In this document: positions 1-12,263 of the stretch, piece by piece
Layout of the letters: every line of letters starts with the position of its first letter
How positions within the stretch are numbered: the stretch's first letter is position 1
NCBI GenBank assembly: GCA_051453625.1
Contig: JBOZIK010000001.1
Span: forward strand, 123,464,282 to 123,528,281
DNA from: Welwitschia mirabilis
Taxonomy: Eukaryota > Gnetophyta > Gnetopsida > Welwitschiales
Direction of reading: 5' to 3'
Length of the DNA stretch: 64,000 bases
Notes under the pieces: generated by a model
Seen by the model: the letters and a program-made list of their open reading frames with translations, nothing else
Told to the model about the DNA's origin: nothing
The model's database searches: none
Translations under genes and position numbers: made by a program

Positions 1-720
1 CCTCTATGCTTAAGATATAACTTTAAAATCTAGGCTCCATTATAATTTGGAAAGGCAGTCGTTCCATTTGTTGTCCCCACGACATTGGGGACGATGACTG
101 TAATTTTTGCATTCGATGAATTTGTATGGTCATGCCTTTTGTCCTTCCAATGATATGAGGGATGAAAGCGTGATAGTGTTTTTATAAAACCCTTTTTCTC
201 ACTTATTTTCCAACCAAATCTAGTGTCATTCATCTCCTCTGACTTCTCTCAGGTGCCTCATCCATCTTTGAGTTTTGTAGCTACCAATTACAAGCAATTG
301 AATCAAATTTCATTGAAATGAAGTAATTCTTCACTTCTCTAATGTTTTAAATCTTTGAATTTTGCTCATTTTGCTCGTTGTAGGCCATTTCAGATGATTC
401 CTTTTCAAACCCACCTATATTTTTAGCCGATCTATGCTTAGAAACTAATGGAATCGAATTTGGTCCATTAAATTCAAAGTTATGAGTATTTTCTCATGAA
501 ATTCTATGTTTTTTACTTTTTAGAGTTTTTCACTCATTACATGCTCAATTCACGATAGTTTTTGCCATATTAAGTATCAAATCAATCCTTGTTTTGTTAG
601 CTACGATCTGGTTCTTACGGGAGAATATTTGGTTGCCTATAAGTGAAGTTATGAATTTTTTTTCATTTTTTTCCTTAATGGTACATATCTGTTTTTATGG
701 ATTTCTTCATGCAGTTACAC
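1..720. other. Unassigned, LTR-like non-coding DNA
   Basis: No reading frame here looks like a gene. The stretch is less AT-rich than most of the window. It holds a perfect 6-base inverted repeat (GTCCCC at 73-78, GGGGAC at 87-92), a TATAAAA box at 183-189 and a pyrimidine-rich leader-like segment after it. That arrangement is what an LTR U3/R/U5 looks like, and a retroelement-like coding fragment follows directly downstream. No partner LTR is visible, so the assignment is only suggestive. Confidence 0.25.
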
Positions 721-754
721 AGGTCCATCCTCTTCTCGAACCTGCACATACTTT

Positions 755-1360
755 GTCGCTCCCCGAGTAGCAGAACAATTAGAATAAGAGGCTATTCTAC
801 ATGAGTGAAGGCATAGCCTTGCTTCTGCCATTTACCCGAGGAAAATGCATTTCAGTGATTACATTCAAAGACTTAAGCCTGGTTTAGACCACGCACTAGA
901 GGAGCTGGGTATTCGAGACTGGTTATTACATACTTATGTCTCTTACTATGAGGTGGAGGTTATCCAGTTTTACTAGACCATTGAGATTTTTTCAGCCACT
1001 AGGGAGGATGGCTCATATTATGATCAGATCAGAGCCACTGTAGAANNNNNNNNNNCATAATGCAACCATCATAGGGCTTCCTAGAGATGGGGAGAGGATT
1101 GATCTTGGTGGAGGTGAGTCAGAGAGACTAGCTTATGTTGTCCAGCTTGATTTACCATATTCTGTAGGTGATGATAGGTGAGGGATTATTGTGACATATT
1201 TGCCTCCTTATTATCACATCCTTCACCAAGCTATCATCCACAACATAGCTCTAGTTCATCATGAATCACATGCTATGATTGCCCATGTTCAGATTCTATC
1301 TTACATTTAGCTAACAGAGAGGATGGATTTAGCTATCTTCATCTGGTGTCAATTGAGATG
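755..1360 (+). pseudogene. Plant-transposon-protein-like fragment (retroelement ORF)
   Basis: Conceptual translation on the plus strand gives a long, only lightly broken segment containing HFSDYIQRLKPG, then ALEELGIRDWLL, then YYEVEVIQFY, and further on IIGLPRDGERID and LPPYYHILHQAI. The organisation (a short globular region, a Trp-containing segment, then a Glu/Val-x2-FY motif) resembles the plant 'putative plant transposon protein' family, which is usually carried by LTR retroelements. A TAG falls right after QFY and a TGA near 1180. A 10-base gap (1046-1055) and the large gap at 1409 interrupt it. It is better preserved than other fragments in this window. Family assignment is by motif shape only. 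Confidence 0.4.
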
Positions 1361-1408
1361 GATGAGCACCCAGTGTCAATTCTCTACCATTGCTTATCCT
1401 TGTCTACT

Positions 1409-2039
1409 NNNNNNNNNNNNNNNNNNNNNNNNNNNNNNNNNNNNNNNNNNNNNNNNNNNNNNNNNNNNNNNNNNNNNNNNNNNNNNNNNNNNNNNNNNNN
1501 NNNNNNNNNNNNNNNNNNNNNNNNNNNNNNNNNNNNNNNNNNNNNNNNNNNNNNNNNNNNNNNNNNNNNNNNNNNNNNNNNNNNNNNNNNNNNNNNNNNN
1601 NNNNNNNNNNNNNNNNNNNNNNNNNNNNNNNNNNNNNNNNNNNNNNNNNNNNNNNNNNNNNNNNNNNNNNNNNNNNNNNNNNNNNNNNNNNNNNNNNNNN
1701 NNNNNNNNNNNNNNNNNNNNNNNNNNNNNNNNNNNNNNNNNNNNNNNNNNNNNNNNNNNNNNNNNNNNNNNNNNNNNNNNNNNNNNNNNNNNNNNNNNNN
1801 NNNNNNNNNNNNNNNNNNNNNNNNNNNNNNNNNNNNNNNNNNNNNNNNNNNNNNNNNNNNNNNNNNNNNNNNNNNNNNNNNNNNNNNNNNNNNNNNNNNN
1901 NNNNNNNNNNNNNNNNNNNNNNNNNNNNNNNNNNNNNNNNNNNNNNNNNNNNNNNNNNNNNNNNNNNNNNNNNNNNNNNNNNNNNNNNNNNNNNNNNNNN
2001 NNNNNNNNNNNNNNNNNNNNNNNNNNNNNNNNNNNNNNN
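1409..2039. other. Assembly gap (631 N)
   Basis: Unknown bases. The size is not the conventional 100, so it was probably estimated from paired reads. It removes the downstream part of the transposon-protein-like fragment. Confidence 0.98.
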
Positions 2040-2303
2040 TCCCAAATTATTATCATGTTTTAGTGATGTAATTAGTAATGTTTTGTAGGGAAAAGGAACT
2101 CAATTCAGTCATTTTCAGGCATTTTATCATGATCTGATCTAACTATCTAATTATAATATTAATGCAATATTTTAATGTAGAAAAGCAAGAATTCAACTAA
2201 GGAATAAAATGGAGTAAAAAGTGAATAAAAAGGCTAACAAGAGGACTGTCATCCCCATGACATCGGGCATGATAACAAGGTATTTAAAGGAGGCTAGCTT
2301 AGG
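2040..2303. other. Short AT-rich island between gaps
   Basis: No gene seen. It contains an inverted repeat GTCAT-CCCC-ATGAC at about 2248-2261. Similar CCCCATGAC/GTCATGGGG boxes occur in the LTRs of gypsy-C (15.3 and 23.95 kb), so this could be LTR debris. Confidence 0.3.
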
Positions 2304-2813
2304 NNNNNNNNNNNNNNNNNNNNNNNNNNNNNNNNNNNNNNNNNNNNNNNNNNNNNNNNNNNNNNNNNNNNNNNNNNNNNNNNNNNNNNNNNNNNNNNNN
2401 NNNNNNNNNNNNNNNNNNNNNNNNNNNNNNNNNNNNNNNNNNNNNNNNNNNNNNNNNNNNNNNNNNNNNNNNNNNNNNNNNNNNNNNNNNNNNNNNNNNN
2501 NNNNNNNNNNNNNNNNNNNNNNNNNNNNNNNNNNNNNNNNNNNNNNNNNNNNNNNNNNNNNNNNNNNNNNNNNNNNNNNNNNNNNNNNNNNNNNNNNNNN
2601 NNNNNNNNNNNNNNNNNNNNNNNNNNNNNNNNNNNNNNNNNNNNNNNNNNNNNNNNNNNNNNNNNNNNNNNNNNNNNNNNNNNNNNNNNNNNNNNNNNNN
2701 NNNNNNNNNNNNNNNNNNNNNNNNNNNNNNNNNNNNNNNNNNNNNNNNNNNNNNNNNNNNNNNNNNNNNNNNNNNNNNNNNNNNNNNNNNNNNNNNNNNN
2801 NNNNNNNNNNNNN
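2304..2813. other. Assembly gap (510 N)
   Basis: Unknown bases. Copia-A runs on the minus strand towards lower coordinates and its 3' LTR should lie near here. It is not visible in the flanking sequence, so it may be in this gap or deleted. Confidence 0.98.
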
Positions 2814-3149
2814 AATTGGTTATCATAGGCTTGCATTTCATTTCTCTTTCATACTTTGCATTGCACATTAGAATAGTTACATTGTCAATTACCTTTTTGC
2901 ATATAAAAGCACAAAATTATTCAAAAATATTGAATTGGAATTTAGGATACATTCTTTCTCATTCATGTACTTGATTAGATTGTTGCCTTATGCTCTCCAG
3001 ATTACGACATTCATTGGTTAATTCACTCTATATTAAGCCTAACTGCAAATTTCTATTTAGAGCATTGATTACTTTTGAAGTGCAAATTTAGGCCACCAAC
3101 AGTCGTAGTAAATAATGATTGTGAAAATGTGCTAAGATATGGAGCATGA

Positions 3150-4700
3150 ATTAAAATAATAAAAGGTGGTGATGAAGATGGAAGGTGAGGTGGTGATGAT
3201 GGATAAGGAGGTGATGAAGGCTATGTAGGATGATTAATAGATAATTTGTTATTAAAATTATGAAATATAAGGGATTTATTATCATAGCTCTTAAAGTATC
3301 CCTGCTACTACCCCTATAACTATGTCAGAGTTTAATGCTCCTCTTGTGTCTGTGTTGGAGACTTATGCTCTCCTTATGTCTATGCCTTCTCTATTGTGGA
3401 CTCTAAAGAATCAAAATTTTCTACACAATCTAAGTTATATCCTATAGTAGAAGGTGCTAGAGGTTCTACTAAATCTTATTCCTCCATGAAATCAAACTAA
3501 GTGGGAGTCCCCATGAATTCCTAACTACTTGTAAGAGTCTCTCCTTTACTGGTTATAGAACAGTGCTTCTTCAACCTCAATAGGTTGCATTCAATCTTAC
3601 CTACCATCTTAGCAATAGCCTTTAGGCTCTTCTTTACTGAGAATGAACTATGAAAAACTATAGAGTAAGAGCACTAAAACTGTGATTTAGAAGATCTCCT
3701 ACTTATGCCTCTACCAGCTAGTACTAGTGCTCACCATTTCTTATTAGACTCTAAAAATGGCTTCGTAGGTCGAATGAGATTAACTAGTGGCACTGAGATG
3801 CTAGATTTGCTGATAATTTTACTAACCAAGCAAGGGTAATCCAAAGTTTAATACTTCTAAAATGAAGTAATGATATCCATACATAAAATAAAGTCAAGGT
3901 CAATCTTTAGCCCTATAGGAAGATAAGAAATCACAAATGTGTGCATTGGGTTGAAATAGCTATAGCCATCACCTTAAACAAGTACATTGTAGAAAGGGAT
4001 TAAACTTAAAATAGAGGCACCTGGTACCATACTTTTACATTGTACATTCTCATATAAATTCATTCTAAAATGTCAAAAAAGTACATTACTCGATGAACAT
4101 TATGAAGTACTAATAAAATGGCAAGTGAATATATCTTTAAAAGAATACACATATAATTATGAAAGCTCCAAATCATCTATACCAAGCATAAAATTAATAA
4201 AACAGGATGTAAGAAATAGAAAAGTACCTTGTATTTGAGTTTACAAAGTCTAGTGCTATCATCTATATCATGTATATTAGAATATAATTCTTTAATTATA
4301 GGGTTTGAAATGCCATAGTCTAATTAGATTACCATGTCCCAACTAATACATGAAGAATAACTAAGAATTAAATATTTAATTTAATTTTATAATCTAAATT
4401 TCTTTCTACAATGATAGAGTTTTTGGACTAAGTTTTAAAAGTTTTGGCAGAAGACTCATGATAAAACAGAGGTTTATACTAGGGTCTATGTGATTTTGTG
4501 GCAAGTTCTTTTCCTTCGAAGGTATGAAAGTTATTTCTCCTAATCATTTTTAAAGAAAATATGAAAAGTACTAAATGGATAACAACCAAATGTAAAATGT
4601 TCAATAAAAAAAGAGCACCTATTATAATGGTTGTAAAGACTTCTTCCAAATCCATGATGTCTATGCTAAGAGATCTGAAAAGATAGACTGAAAAGAAGCT
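3150..4700 (-). pseudogene. Copia-A post-pol reading frame (env-like / transposon-protein-like)
   Basis: Minus-strand region between RNase H and the missing 3' LTR. Translation of about 3680-3540 gives KKSLKAIAKMVGKIECNLLR, which aligns with KKYVKAIAKMMAKIGRNLL in the same place of copia-D (about 45265-45330). Further downstream both copies have a Ser/Pro/His-rich tail (here about 3235-3160, in copia-D about 45650-45730). SIRE/Maximus elements are known to carry an extra ORF after pol, often called env-like. Protein-level similarity between two very diverged copies implies that the frame was once under selection. No signal peptide or clear membrane segment can be claimed because the frame is too broken. 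Confidence 0.6.
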
Positions 4701-4779
4701 CTAAGATGAATACCTACTAAGTGAAGGATTTAAAATGATAGATGGTAACTCATTTTCTAAATAAAAAGGGTCAAAACCT

Positions 4780-5075
4780 TAATTTTGATATGCATTTTAT
4801 TTTCTATAAAGTTTTTTGAATGATGTCTACTAACTAAAATATGTCTAAAATGAAGAAAGTAAACATCTATTTCAATAAAAAAATCTTCTATTAATAAATT
4901 TTATAAGTCATTTGCATACTGTAAAGACATCTATCTATCTAAGAACGTCTGTTTACCTAACCTTTAAAGATGTCTAATATAAAGATGTCTACTTGATAGG
5001 CATCTATAATACTAAAGACATCTTCACTATAGACTTCTTTCATTGAAAGACATCTTTCCTTAAAGATGGAAAGAC
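4780..5075 (-). repeat. AGACATCT/AGATGTCT array, copia-A post-pol
   Basis: Cluster of exact or one-off copies of the octamer AGATGTCT and its complement AGACATCT lying directly downstream of pol and upstream of the post-pol reading frame. The same octamer fills the LTRs of copia-A, -B and -D, and an equivalent internal cluster sits at 43810-44080 in copia-D. Confidence 0.75.
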
Positions 5076-5224
5076 TTTAAAATTTTTTATGACTATTATA
5101 ATGATAAATGTATTGTAATAAAAAGGTAAGGTAACATGCATATGATTTATTATTTTAGGATCTAAATATAATCTCCACTTATAAAATATCATAATGTGCA
5201 ATTGAGATTTTGAGAGTGATTACT

Positions 5225-6720
5225 TGATGACTTACCTAATTAGACAAGGCCTAATTCCCAAGTTTCTGCATAATTTAACAAACATGTCACTAATTAATGG
5301 TTTAGTAAAGATATCAGTAAGTTGATCATTGATATTAATGTATTATAGCATGATATCCTTATTAGGTACATTCTCTTTGAGAAAATGTTATCTGATCTAG
5401 ATAAGTTTAATTCTTGAATATTGTATTAGGTTTCTCAAGATGTTAATAGCACTTTTGTTATCATAAAATATGCAAATGATTTTTAAGAATAGTCCAAAAT
5501 CTTTTAAAGTTTACTTCCTCCAAAGTAGTTAAGAATAACAACTTCTAGTAGTAACATATTTAACCTTGATAGTTGAGAGAGTAGTTGAGTTTTGCCTTTT
5601 ACTACTTTAGGATACTAGATATTGCCTAAGTAGGAAGCAAGTTCCACTTGTGATCCTTCTATCATTCTTGCATCCTACATAGTTTGCATCATAATACCCA
5701 ACTAGATCAAGGTAGAAGTCCTTTTAATACCAAAGGATCCAATTAGTAGTATTTTTTAGATAGTACAAAATTCTTTTAACTACCATAAAATGTGATTCTC
5801 TAGGATCACTTTAATCATGAGTATAAATCCCTATACTCAAAATGATATCAAATGTAATAGTAGTAACATATAGTAAACTACTAATCATACCTTTGTATAT
5901 CTTTTAATCAACCTTCTTATCATGCTCATCTTTGTCTAGTTTTATGCTTTGAGTCATTGGGATATCTTTAGTCTTACAATATTATATGTCATGCTTGACT
6001 ACAAATTATTAACATATTTAGTTTGAGAAATGAATGTACCTTATTTGTGTTACATCACTTAAAGCCCTAAAGAAGTTACTCATCTCTCCCATGAAACTCA
6101 TTTCAAACTCATCTTGCATAATCTTAGCAAACTTTTTATATAATAATTTATTAGTAGCTCCAAAAATAATATCATTTATATAGATTTATATAATAGTAAA
6201 ATTTTTATCATTCTTTTTAATAAACATTCTAACATTAGATGTACCTTTTTTAAATTCATTTTCTATTAGATAACCTAAAAGTTTATTGTACTAATCTATC
6301 ATTGCTTGCTTAAGACCATAAAGAGCCTTTTTTAGTTTGTAAACATAGTCTATTTTATGAGAGTTAGTAAGTCCTTCAAGTTGCTTAATATATACTTCCT
6401 CTTAAAGTACTCCATTTAAAAAATCACTTTTGGAAGTTTTAATCCTTTAACATATTCAAAGGCTAAAAGCATTCTTATGAACTCCATATACTAGTGTAAA
6501 GATTTCTTCAAAGTTTATGCCTTTTTATTGGTTATACCCTTTAGATATTAATCTTACTTTGTTTCTAATAACATTAAAATTTTTATCTATTTTGTTTCTA
6601 AAGACCCATTTTATTCCAATAACAGGTCTATTAAATGGTTTTGGAGTGAGTTCCTAGACATTACATCTTTCAAATTGATTAATTTCCTCTTGCATTGTCC
6701 ACATCCAACGTTTATCACTT
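5225..6720 (-). pseudogene. Copia-A reverse transcriptase and RNase H (decayed)
   Basis: Minus-strand translation reads through the whole copia RT and RNase H: RLISKGYNQ with NFEEIFT near the RT start, then YKLKKALYGLKQA, IYINDIIFGATN (about 6150-6185), VKRILYYLKNT, a Ser-Cys-Tyr-x-LLW segment and finally NDQLTDIFTKPL (about 5296-5325). The polymerase centre reads YIND, so the second catalytic Asp is Asn (GAT to AAT). Several TGG and CAA codons have become stops. The protein made DNA from the element RNA; this copy is dead. Spacing and motif order agree with copia-D. Confidence 0.9.
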
Positions 6721-7039
6721 TCTACTTCATTGAAAGTTTTGGGTTCTACTTATAAGGTATATGCTACAAATCCATAGAATTCCTTAGTACAACTTTGAAT
6801 GTGAATACTACCATACATACTACCTATTATATTTCTTGTAGAATGACTTCTCTTTAGTATTATTATGTTTGAAGAATTTTCCTTGTTTGTTTCTTCTTCT
6901 TTCTTCTCCTCACCATCTGATTATACTTGAGGATGATCAAAAAATTGATCAATATGTATAGGAATATATTCATCTTGCACATAGATAGAACTTGAGTTAG
7001 TATTATTTATTTTCACATTTATGGTTTCCTCTACTACAT

Positions 7040-7800
7040 GAGTTCTATTATTAACTACTTGGTAGGCTAACCTAGAAAAATGCCATTGTCAACTTCGGAA
7101 TCAAATTTTCTTGGCTCATCCTTTTTATTTAAGGTGAAACATTTTGACCCAAATATATGAAAATAACTTGATAATGATTTTTTACCATACCATAGTTCAT
7201 ACAAGGATTTGAAAGTAAAATGTCTTATAGAACTTAATTGGAAATATAAGATGTAGTGTTGATGGCTTCTGCCCAAAAATAAGGAATCTATTTATTGTGC
7301 ATCATTGTTCTTACCATTTCATTCAGCACTCCATTCTTTCTTTTAACAACTTCATTTTGTTGTGGAGTTCTTCCTATAGAGAATTGATGAAGAATACTAA
7401 ATTATTCATAAAAATCTCTAAACTTTGCATTTTTAAGTTTAGTATCACTATTGCTTTTTATCATCTTAATCTTAGACCTCTTTTAGTTATATAACCTAAT
7501 ACACAACTTAGAAAAAAGTCAAGTGCCTCATCTTTATGTATAAGAAAGGCTTCCCAAGTAAAACTAGAGTAGTCATCAATAATAGTTAGATGATATATTT
7601 TTCTTACCAAAACTTTTTGTAGGAGATGGTCTAACAATATTAAGATGCAAAAGATCTAAAGGACATTTAGTTCTAATCTTCTTAGATATTACCCTTAGTT
7701 GCTTTCCTTTCTGGAATGGCTTATAAACTCAATTATTAGGGCTTTACAATATAAGAAGTTCTCTTGTCATTTCTTTTGAAAGCAAGATTTTTAGCAAGTT
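7040..7800 (-). pseudogene. Copia-A integrase with GAG-pre-integrase domain (decayed)
   Basis: Translation on the minus strand shows the His-rich pre-integrase segment (L-stop-HRKLEHINKNLL near 7790), then KGKQLRVISKK and CPLDLLHLN carrying the first core Asp, then NSDTKLKNAKF, then HQFSIGRTPQQNEVVKRKN, where the third catalytic Glu position has become Lys. The C-terminal part is open from 7276 to 7067 and ends NGIFLG, typical of copia integrase: SFHFHIFGSKCF-like residues are read as SSYFHIFGSKCFTLNKKD. The enzyme inserts element DNA into the chromosome. Catalytic loss and stops make it inactive. Confidence 0.88.
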
Positions 7801-8104
7801 TTTGTTTATGTGTTCAAGCTTCCTATGTCATAGCTCTGTTTCACCTATAGTACTTAATAAACACTTGGTTCTCTTATTAGAAATGTCTTGTAAAGTAGTG
7901 ATGTGAAGATTAGATTTTCTAATTCTAGCAAATAAGATTCTGGTTAAGTTATGTTCTTCAGTAACATAATCATATTTAATACAAGTAGCAGAAAAGGTTA
8001 TATCACATAACTAACTAATACTTAGAATATTATTTTGTAATCCTTCTACAAAAGCAAACATATTTTACCTCAAGTATATTACCTCCGTTAATGGTTTTAA
8101 TACC

Positions 8105-8260
8105 TCTAATAGGAACATTTGTATTATCATCAAAGGTGACCACTCCTTTGTCTTGTTCTATCAAAGTACTAAAGCTTGATTTGTATTCACTCATATGTCT
8201 TGAAAACCCATTGTCAATATATCAGCCATGTTTCTTTACTTCTCGTAGTTGAACCTAAGT
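8105..8260 (-). pseudogene. Copia-A aspartic protease (decayed)
   Basis: Minus-strand translation gives YIDNGFSRHMSEYKSSF followed by VVTFDDNTNVPIRGI. This is the copia protease active-site region, where D-S-G has become D-N-G. The protease normally cuts the Gag-Pol polyprotein. It lies between the gag zinc-knuckle remnant and the pre-integrase domain, as expected. Confidence 0.75.
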
Positions 8261-8879
8261 TAGTGGAGCTAATATTGATTTTGAAATCCATAATTTCTTT
8301 GGTTTACCCTACATAGAACATTGTACCATACTTTTTAGCCTTTTGATATTATTAGTGTAATATCTAGTTTCGAATTTAATTAAATAATTAAACTAATAAT
8401 GACCTTATTTCTAATAATAATAATAGATAATATTATTAATGTAAACTATATGCTCACACCTTGATTTGTAGTTCCATCTATTAAATAAGAAATCTAAAGT
8501 AGTAGGAGATGCTTCATTGTGATCTAAACCACTTTTATCATTTGGGATTTTATATTGTTTAAGCATGATATTTAAGGTATCCTTTCCCTAGGTAAACTTA
8601 TCACTAATTCTTTTTAACTCAGAAAGTTCTTATCTAACATGCTTTAATTCATATATTAGTTTACTAATCTTAGCTTTAAGGATTCAGTTTTTAGATGATA
8701 ACTCATTGCAAGAACCTATTTATTATTCTTGTGCTAATTTACAAGAATGAAGTAATCTTTTCATTTAGTACATACCTTTTACAACTTAATAAATTCCTCA
8801 GAAATTAAGTCATATCTATCTTGAAGTTCCATATGTATTTTACCTTCACTGTCTAATTTAGATTCTTCTTTTCTTTCAT

Positions 8880-10019
8880 CACTTTTCTTTGGGATATTTA
8901 CAATGGCCATGTAGGATAGATAAGTTTTTTTATCAGTAGACATGTCTACTTCAATGGCATCCTCATCATCATTCCATCTTATGAAGAAAGATTTCCTTTT
9001 CTTAGGTTCTTTTTTTAATACTTCTTCCTACAATTTGTTAGAGCTAGGATATTCTGAGGCTATGTCTCCTCTCCTCCACAAACCCAAAATTCTAATTTAG
9101 AAATATTAAACTTGGAGGAAAATGAAGAGCTACTAGAAATATTACTTTTGGACTTATCTTTAGCTTGAAATCCAAATGATTTTTGATAATTATCATTTTT
9201 GTTATTCTTTCATGAGATAATTCTTTTGGCTCACCTTGTGATAATAGCAAGTTCTTCATCCACATCATCTTTGTATTCATTTCTATTTAATCCTTCTTTT
9301 GGTTTTTCTTTCAAACTTACCTTGTATTTTCATTGGCTTTAAGAGCAACAGGCTTTTCTTTTAAAGCACCATCTTGAATAAGTTTCATCTCATAAGCTAT
9401 TAGAACACTTTGTAATTTTTAGTCTTAATAGAGTTAAAGTTATTTTTACTCTTTCATGGCTATTGTTTTACACCTATATTCTAGAGTTAAGGATCTAACA
9501 ACCTTTTGTATTACCTTAGCCTCAAAGAAATTTTCAACAATGCCATGTATAGCATTCGATATGTTAGAAATTTTTGTGAAGCATTCATATGTTCTTTCTT
9601 CATTGTTCATCTTCAGAATTTTAAACTAATTTGTTTAAATAAGAAGTTTTGAGTGCTTGACATTTAAGATTCCTTCATATGTCCCCACTATCACATTCCA
9701 TAATTCTTATGTAGTTTTGAATTTAGCTATTTTGTTAAATTCCTCCATTGTAAGGGCTAAGTAGAGAGCATTCTTTACTTTTGAATCATACATTAAAGTT
9801 GCCTTTTTTTTTATCTTCCTAGTTCCTTCTAAGTTTGATTTTTGTAATAGAAGTTTTTGTAGCATCTATTATGGTTTCTTTAGATTCTAAATATCCATTT
9901 TCAATGCTCTGCCAAACTTAAAACTCATAAAACTATAAGTACACATGCATCTTCATCTTTTAATAAGCATAGCTAGTTCCATTAAAGAGTTGAGATCTAA
10001 TGGATGGCACCCCTTCCAT
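8880..10019 (-). pseudogene. Copia-A gag (decayed)
   Basis: A plausible start codon lies at 10019-10017 (minus strand), 40 bases after the PBS. It opens MEGVPSIRSQLFNGTSYAY, the N-terminal shape of copia Gag. Copia-D begins in a matching way at 38833. A zinc-knuckle remnant lies at about 9080-9044, read as VCGGE then, after a one-base shift, DIASEYP; two ligand positions are lost (His to Asp, Cys to Tyr). Gag forms the particle that packages element RNA. Many frameshifts. Confidence 0.75.
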
Positions 10020-10058
10020 AGTTTACTCAAGGATGTTACTTTCATTTTATAAGTACCT

Positions 10059-10070
10059 GCTCTAATACCA
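10059..10070 (-). promoter_or_regulatory. Copia-A primer-binding site
   Basis: On the minus strand this reads TGGTATTAGAGC. It differs by one C-to-T change from TGGTATCAGAGC, the PBS complementary to plant initiator-Met tRNA used by most plant copia elements. It lies two bases inside the LTR end, where minus-strand DNA synthesis starts. Confidence 0.9.
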
Positions 10071-10072
10071 TT

Positions 10073-10986
10073 TGATGATCATTGAACTCAGAGAAGGGAT
10101 GAATAAGGTCTACAAAAAATAAATTCATCTAAAAAGAAATTAAAAATTATATAATAAATACCTTATCATATCAACATGATTACCTTACTTGTGTACATCT
10201 ACACATAGAGGATAGATTCCTCTCATACCTTTGGATATTATTAACTTGTAAAACAATGATTTGAAGCACCACCAATCTTACATACAATTGAGATACTCCT
10301 CTAAAGGTAGCACTCTATTCCCCTTAGGGATATTTAATAAATCAAAAATAGAAATATGCTTACAAGCAATTACAGAAGTACACCCATACAAGGATTTTTT
10401 TACAATATAGAAATCCTAATAAGAAATCTTATAGTTGAAAATAAGAAATGGAATATAATGATTATATTTAAAAATCTGATAGTCCTATAATTAAAGTTCT
10501 AATAAACAATGACAACAAATGAAATAATAAGCTTAAAAAGATTTCTCTTTAATGAAGTGTCTAAGTTCTTCCTTATTATTATCAACCATGAATGTTAAAT
10601 ATTAGAGTAATGTAGCTTTATAAGAGTTAAAGATCAAGTAATATATTCACTAGATAGTCCTTTGAAAAGAATAGCTAAAATCTATGTGTGTAGTTCTAAT
10701 TATCCATGTGAGTTTTCTTTTCTTCTTTCTTTGCATCCTTTATACTTTTGATGTCATTGTTACTAGTGCCCTAGAGAGAGAGAGCTATTTAAGAGAATGT
10801 AACCACTGCATAATGGATAGAAATGACTAAGATTTAAACATTAAATGGCTATTTAATTTTTTGTCAATATTTAGGATAGATGTCTTTGAGATGGTAGACA
10901 TCTCTTGTTAGGTAGATTTCTTCCATGCATCTTTGGTTGAACTGACTAGATTTTGATAAAACTTAAATTGAAGTTTGTATAACCGT
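10073..10986 (-). repeat. Copia-A 5' LTR, PBS-proximal part
   Basis: The reverse complement aligns with the copia-D LTRs: a segment ending CTCTGAGTTCAATGATCATCA next to the PBS, an AGGTATGAGAGG-like segment, and the TAGGATAGATGTCT region at about 10870-10930. Similarity stops at 10986, where the copia-B LTR begins, and resumes at 29490 with the next part of the same LTR. The two parts add up to about 1.41 kb, close to the 1431 bases of the copia-D 5' LTR. Confidence 0.85.
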
Positions 10987-12163
10987 TATCATGTTATGTG
11001 GTTTGATGTAACCATCATAATATTGCACATAATGTTTGTCCTATTTATTTTAGTATCAATTAGTTAAATAGATTTTTTTTTTTGTGTCAACATAGGTTTT
11101 AGGAAGTTACGTTTTCTATAGAAAGAAAAGGGATTTATCCCACATTGGTAAGGTGGAATAGAATGCCATCCACTTCAAGTATAAAAACATGTAAATAGGC
11201 ATAAATTAGAGATCTTGATACATCTTAAAGAGATGAAAATTGAAGACTGATTTCTAGATGATCCATTTTTCTACATTTATGCTTAATTCTTGATTCAATG
11301 TTTGAACGATTAATAAATGCTCCATTTCTACTTCAATAAGCTTCAAAAATAATAGATGTTTTAGCAGTTTAAGGGAACTTCACTTGGTCATGTTTCATAC
11401 TTTAATTACAGGTTCATTTAATGCTAAAATGAATTGATATTTGTTAAATATCAAGTTATTTTAATTAAATAAAGTTCATATCCTTAAATAAGAAAGATTT
11501 AAAATCATAATTATGAAATTCAGTCAAAGATTAATGATCTTTAAATATTTCTTAAAGGATTTGATCATTTGAAGATTTTGTTTTATCATTTTATAAAAAG
11601 AAGAAAATAATTTCATATGTGATTAAATATCATAAAATAATGTGTTTTTAAGGCTTTAAATTCAAGTTTAAAGTGTTATATTTATCCTACACATATTAGT
11701 AGATGAGTTAGCATTTAAGTTTCATCATTAGAACTTCATTTTAGCATTTTTTTTGTATCTTGCTTCAATACTACCTTGTAATGTAGACGTATTATAATTT
11801 ATAGACATCTATAACATCTATAATCCATGAAATATACATCTTATAGCCTTAAGAAATCTTCATAGAATTTAGTTTTTTAAGTCATCAAAGAATAGATGTC
11901 TGCCATATCAAAGACATCTTCATAGAACTAAAATTTTCTTATAGATAATAAAACTTTTAAGGATAGACATATAACACATAAAAGACATCTTCTATTAACT
12001 TACAAAACTTTCAGAAAAGATATTTGACATTTTAAAGACATCTTCTATCAATTATCTAAACTTAGAAAAGACATCTAATAAGTCAAAGATATTTATGATT
12101 TTCTAAGACATCTTCAATACAAATAAGTCAAAATCAACTAGGTTCATCAAGTTTCAATTGATA
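10987..12163 (+). repeat. Copia-B outer 5' LTR
   Basis: Starts TATCATGTTATGTGG, matching TGTCATATTATGTGA at the 3' LTR start (28314). It ends TTGATA just before the PBS, matching TTGACA at 13551. About 1177 bases, the same as the 3' LTR. The last 400 bases are an AGACATCT/AGATGTCT array. Confidence 0.88.
11780..12120 (+). repeat. AGACATCT/AGATGTCT array in copia-B outer LTR
   Basis: Degenerate repeats of about 40-55 bases, each carrying the octamer in one or both orientations, often followed by TTC. This is the decayed equivalent of the better-preserved array at 13181-13501. Confidence 0.75.
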
Positions 12164-12166
12164 AGG

Positions 12167-12178
12167 TGGTATTATAGT
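12167..12178 (+). promoter_or_regulatory. Copia-B primer-binding site, outer copy (decayed)
   Basis: Reads TGGTATTATAGT where the inner copy at 13555 keeps the intact TGGTATCAGAGC. The differences are C-to-T twice and one G-to-T. Three bases separate it from the LTR end. Confidence 0.8.
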
Positions 12179-12263
12179 ATAAAATATTGATAGATTAGTT
12201 TAAAATAAAGGTCTATGAATATTTCCTCATTAAAATCAAGTTTTTTAATTCATATTTAAAGTC

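Noticed and set aside
1323-2088. Long open frames across the 631-N gap
   Set aside because: They are open only because N is read as X. Similar frames at 2221-2871, 12623-12817, 26114-26382, 49466-49693 and 63299-63528 have the same cause.
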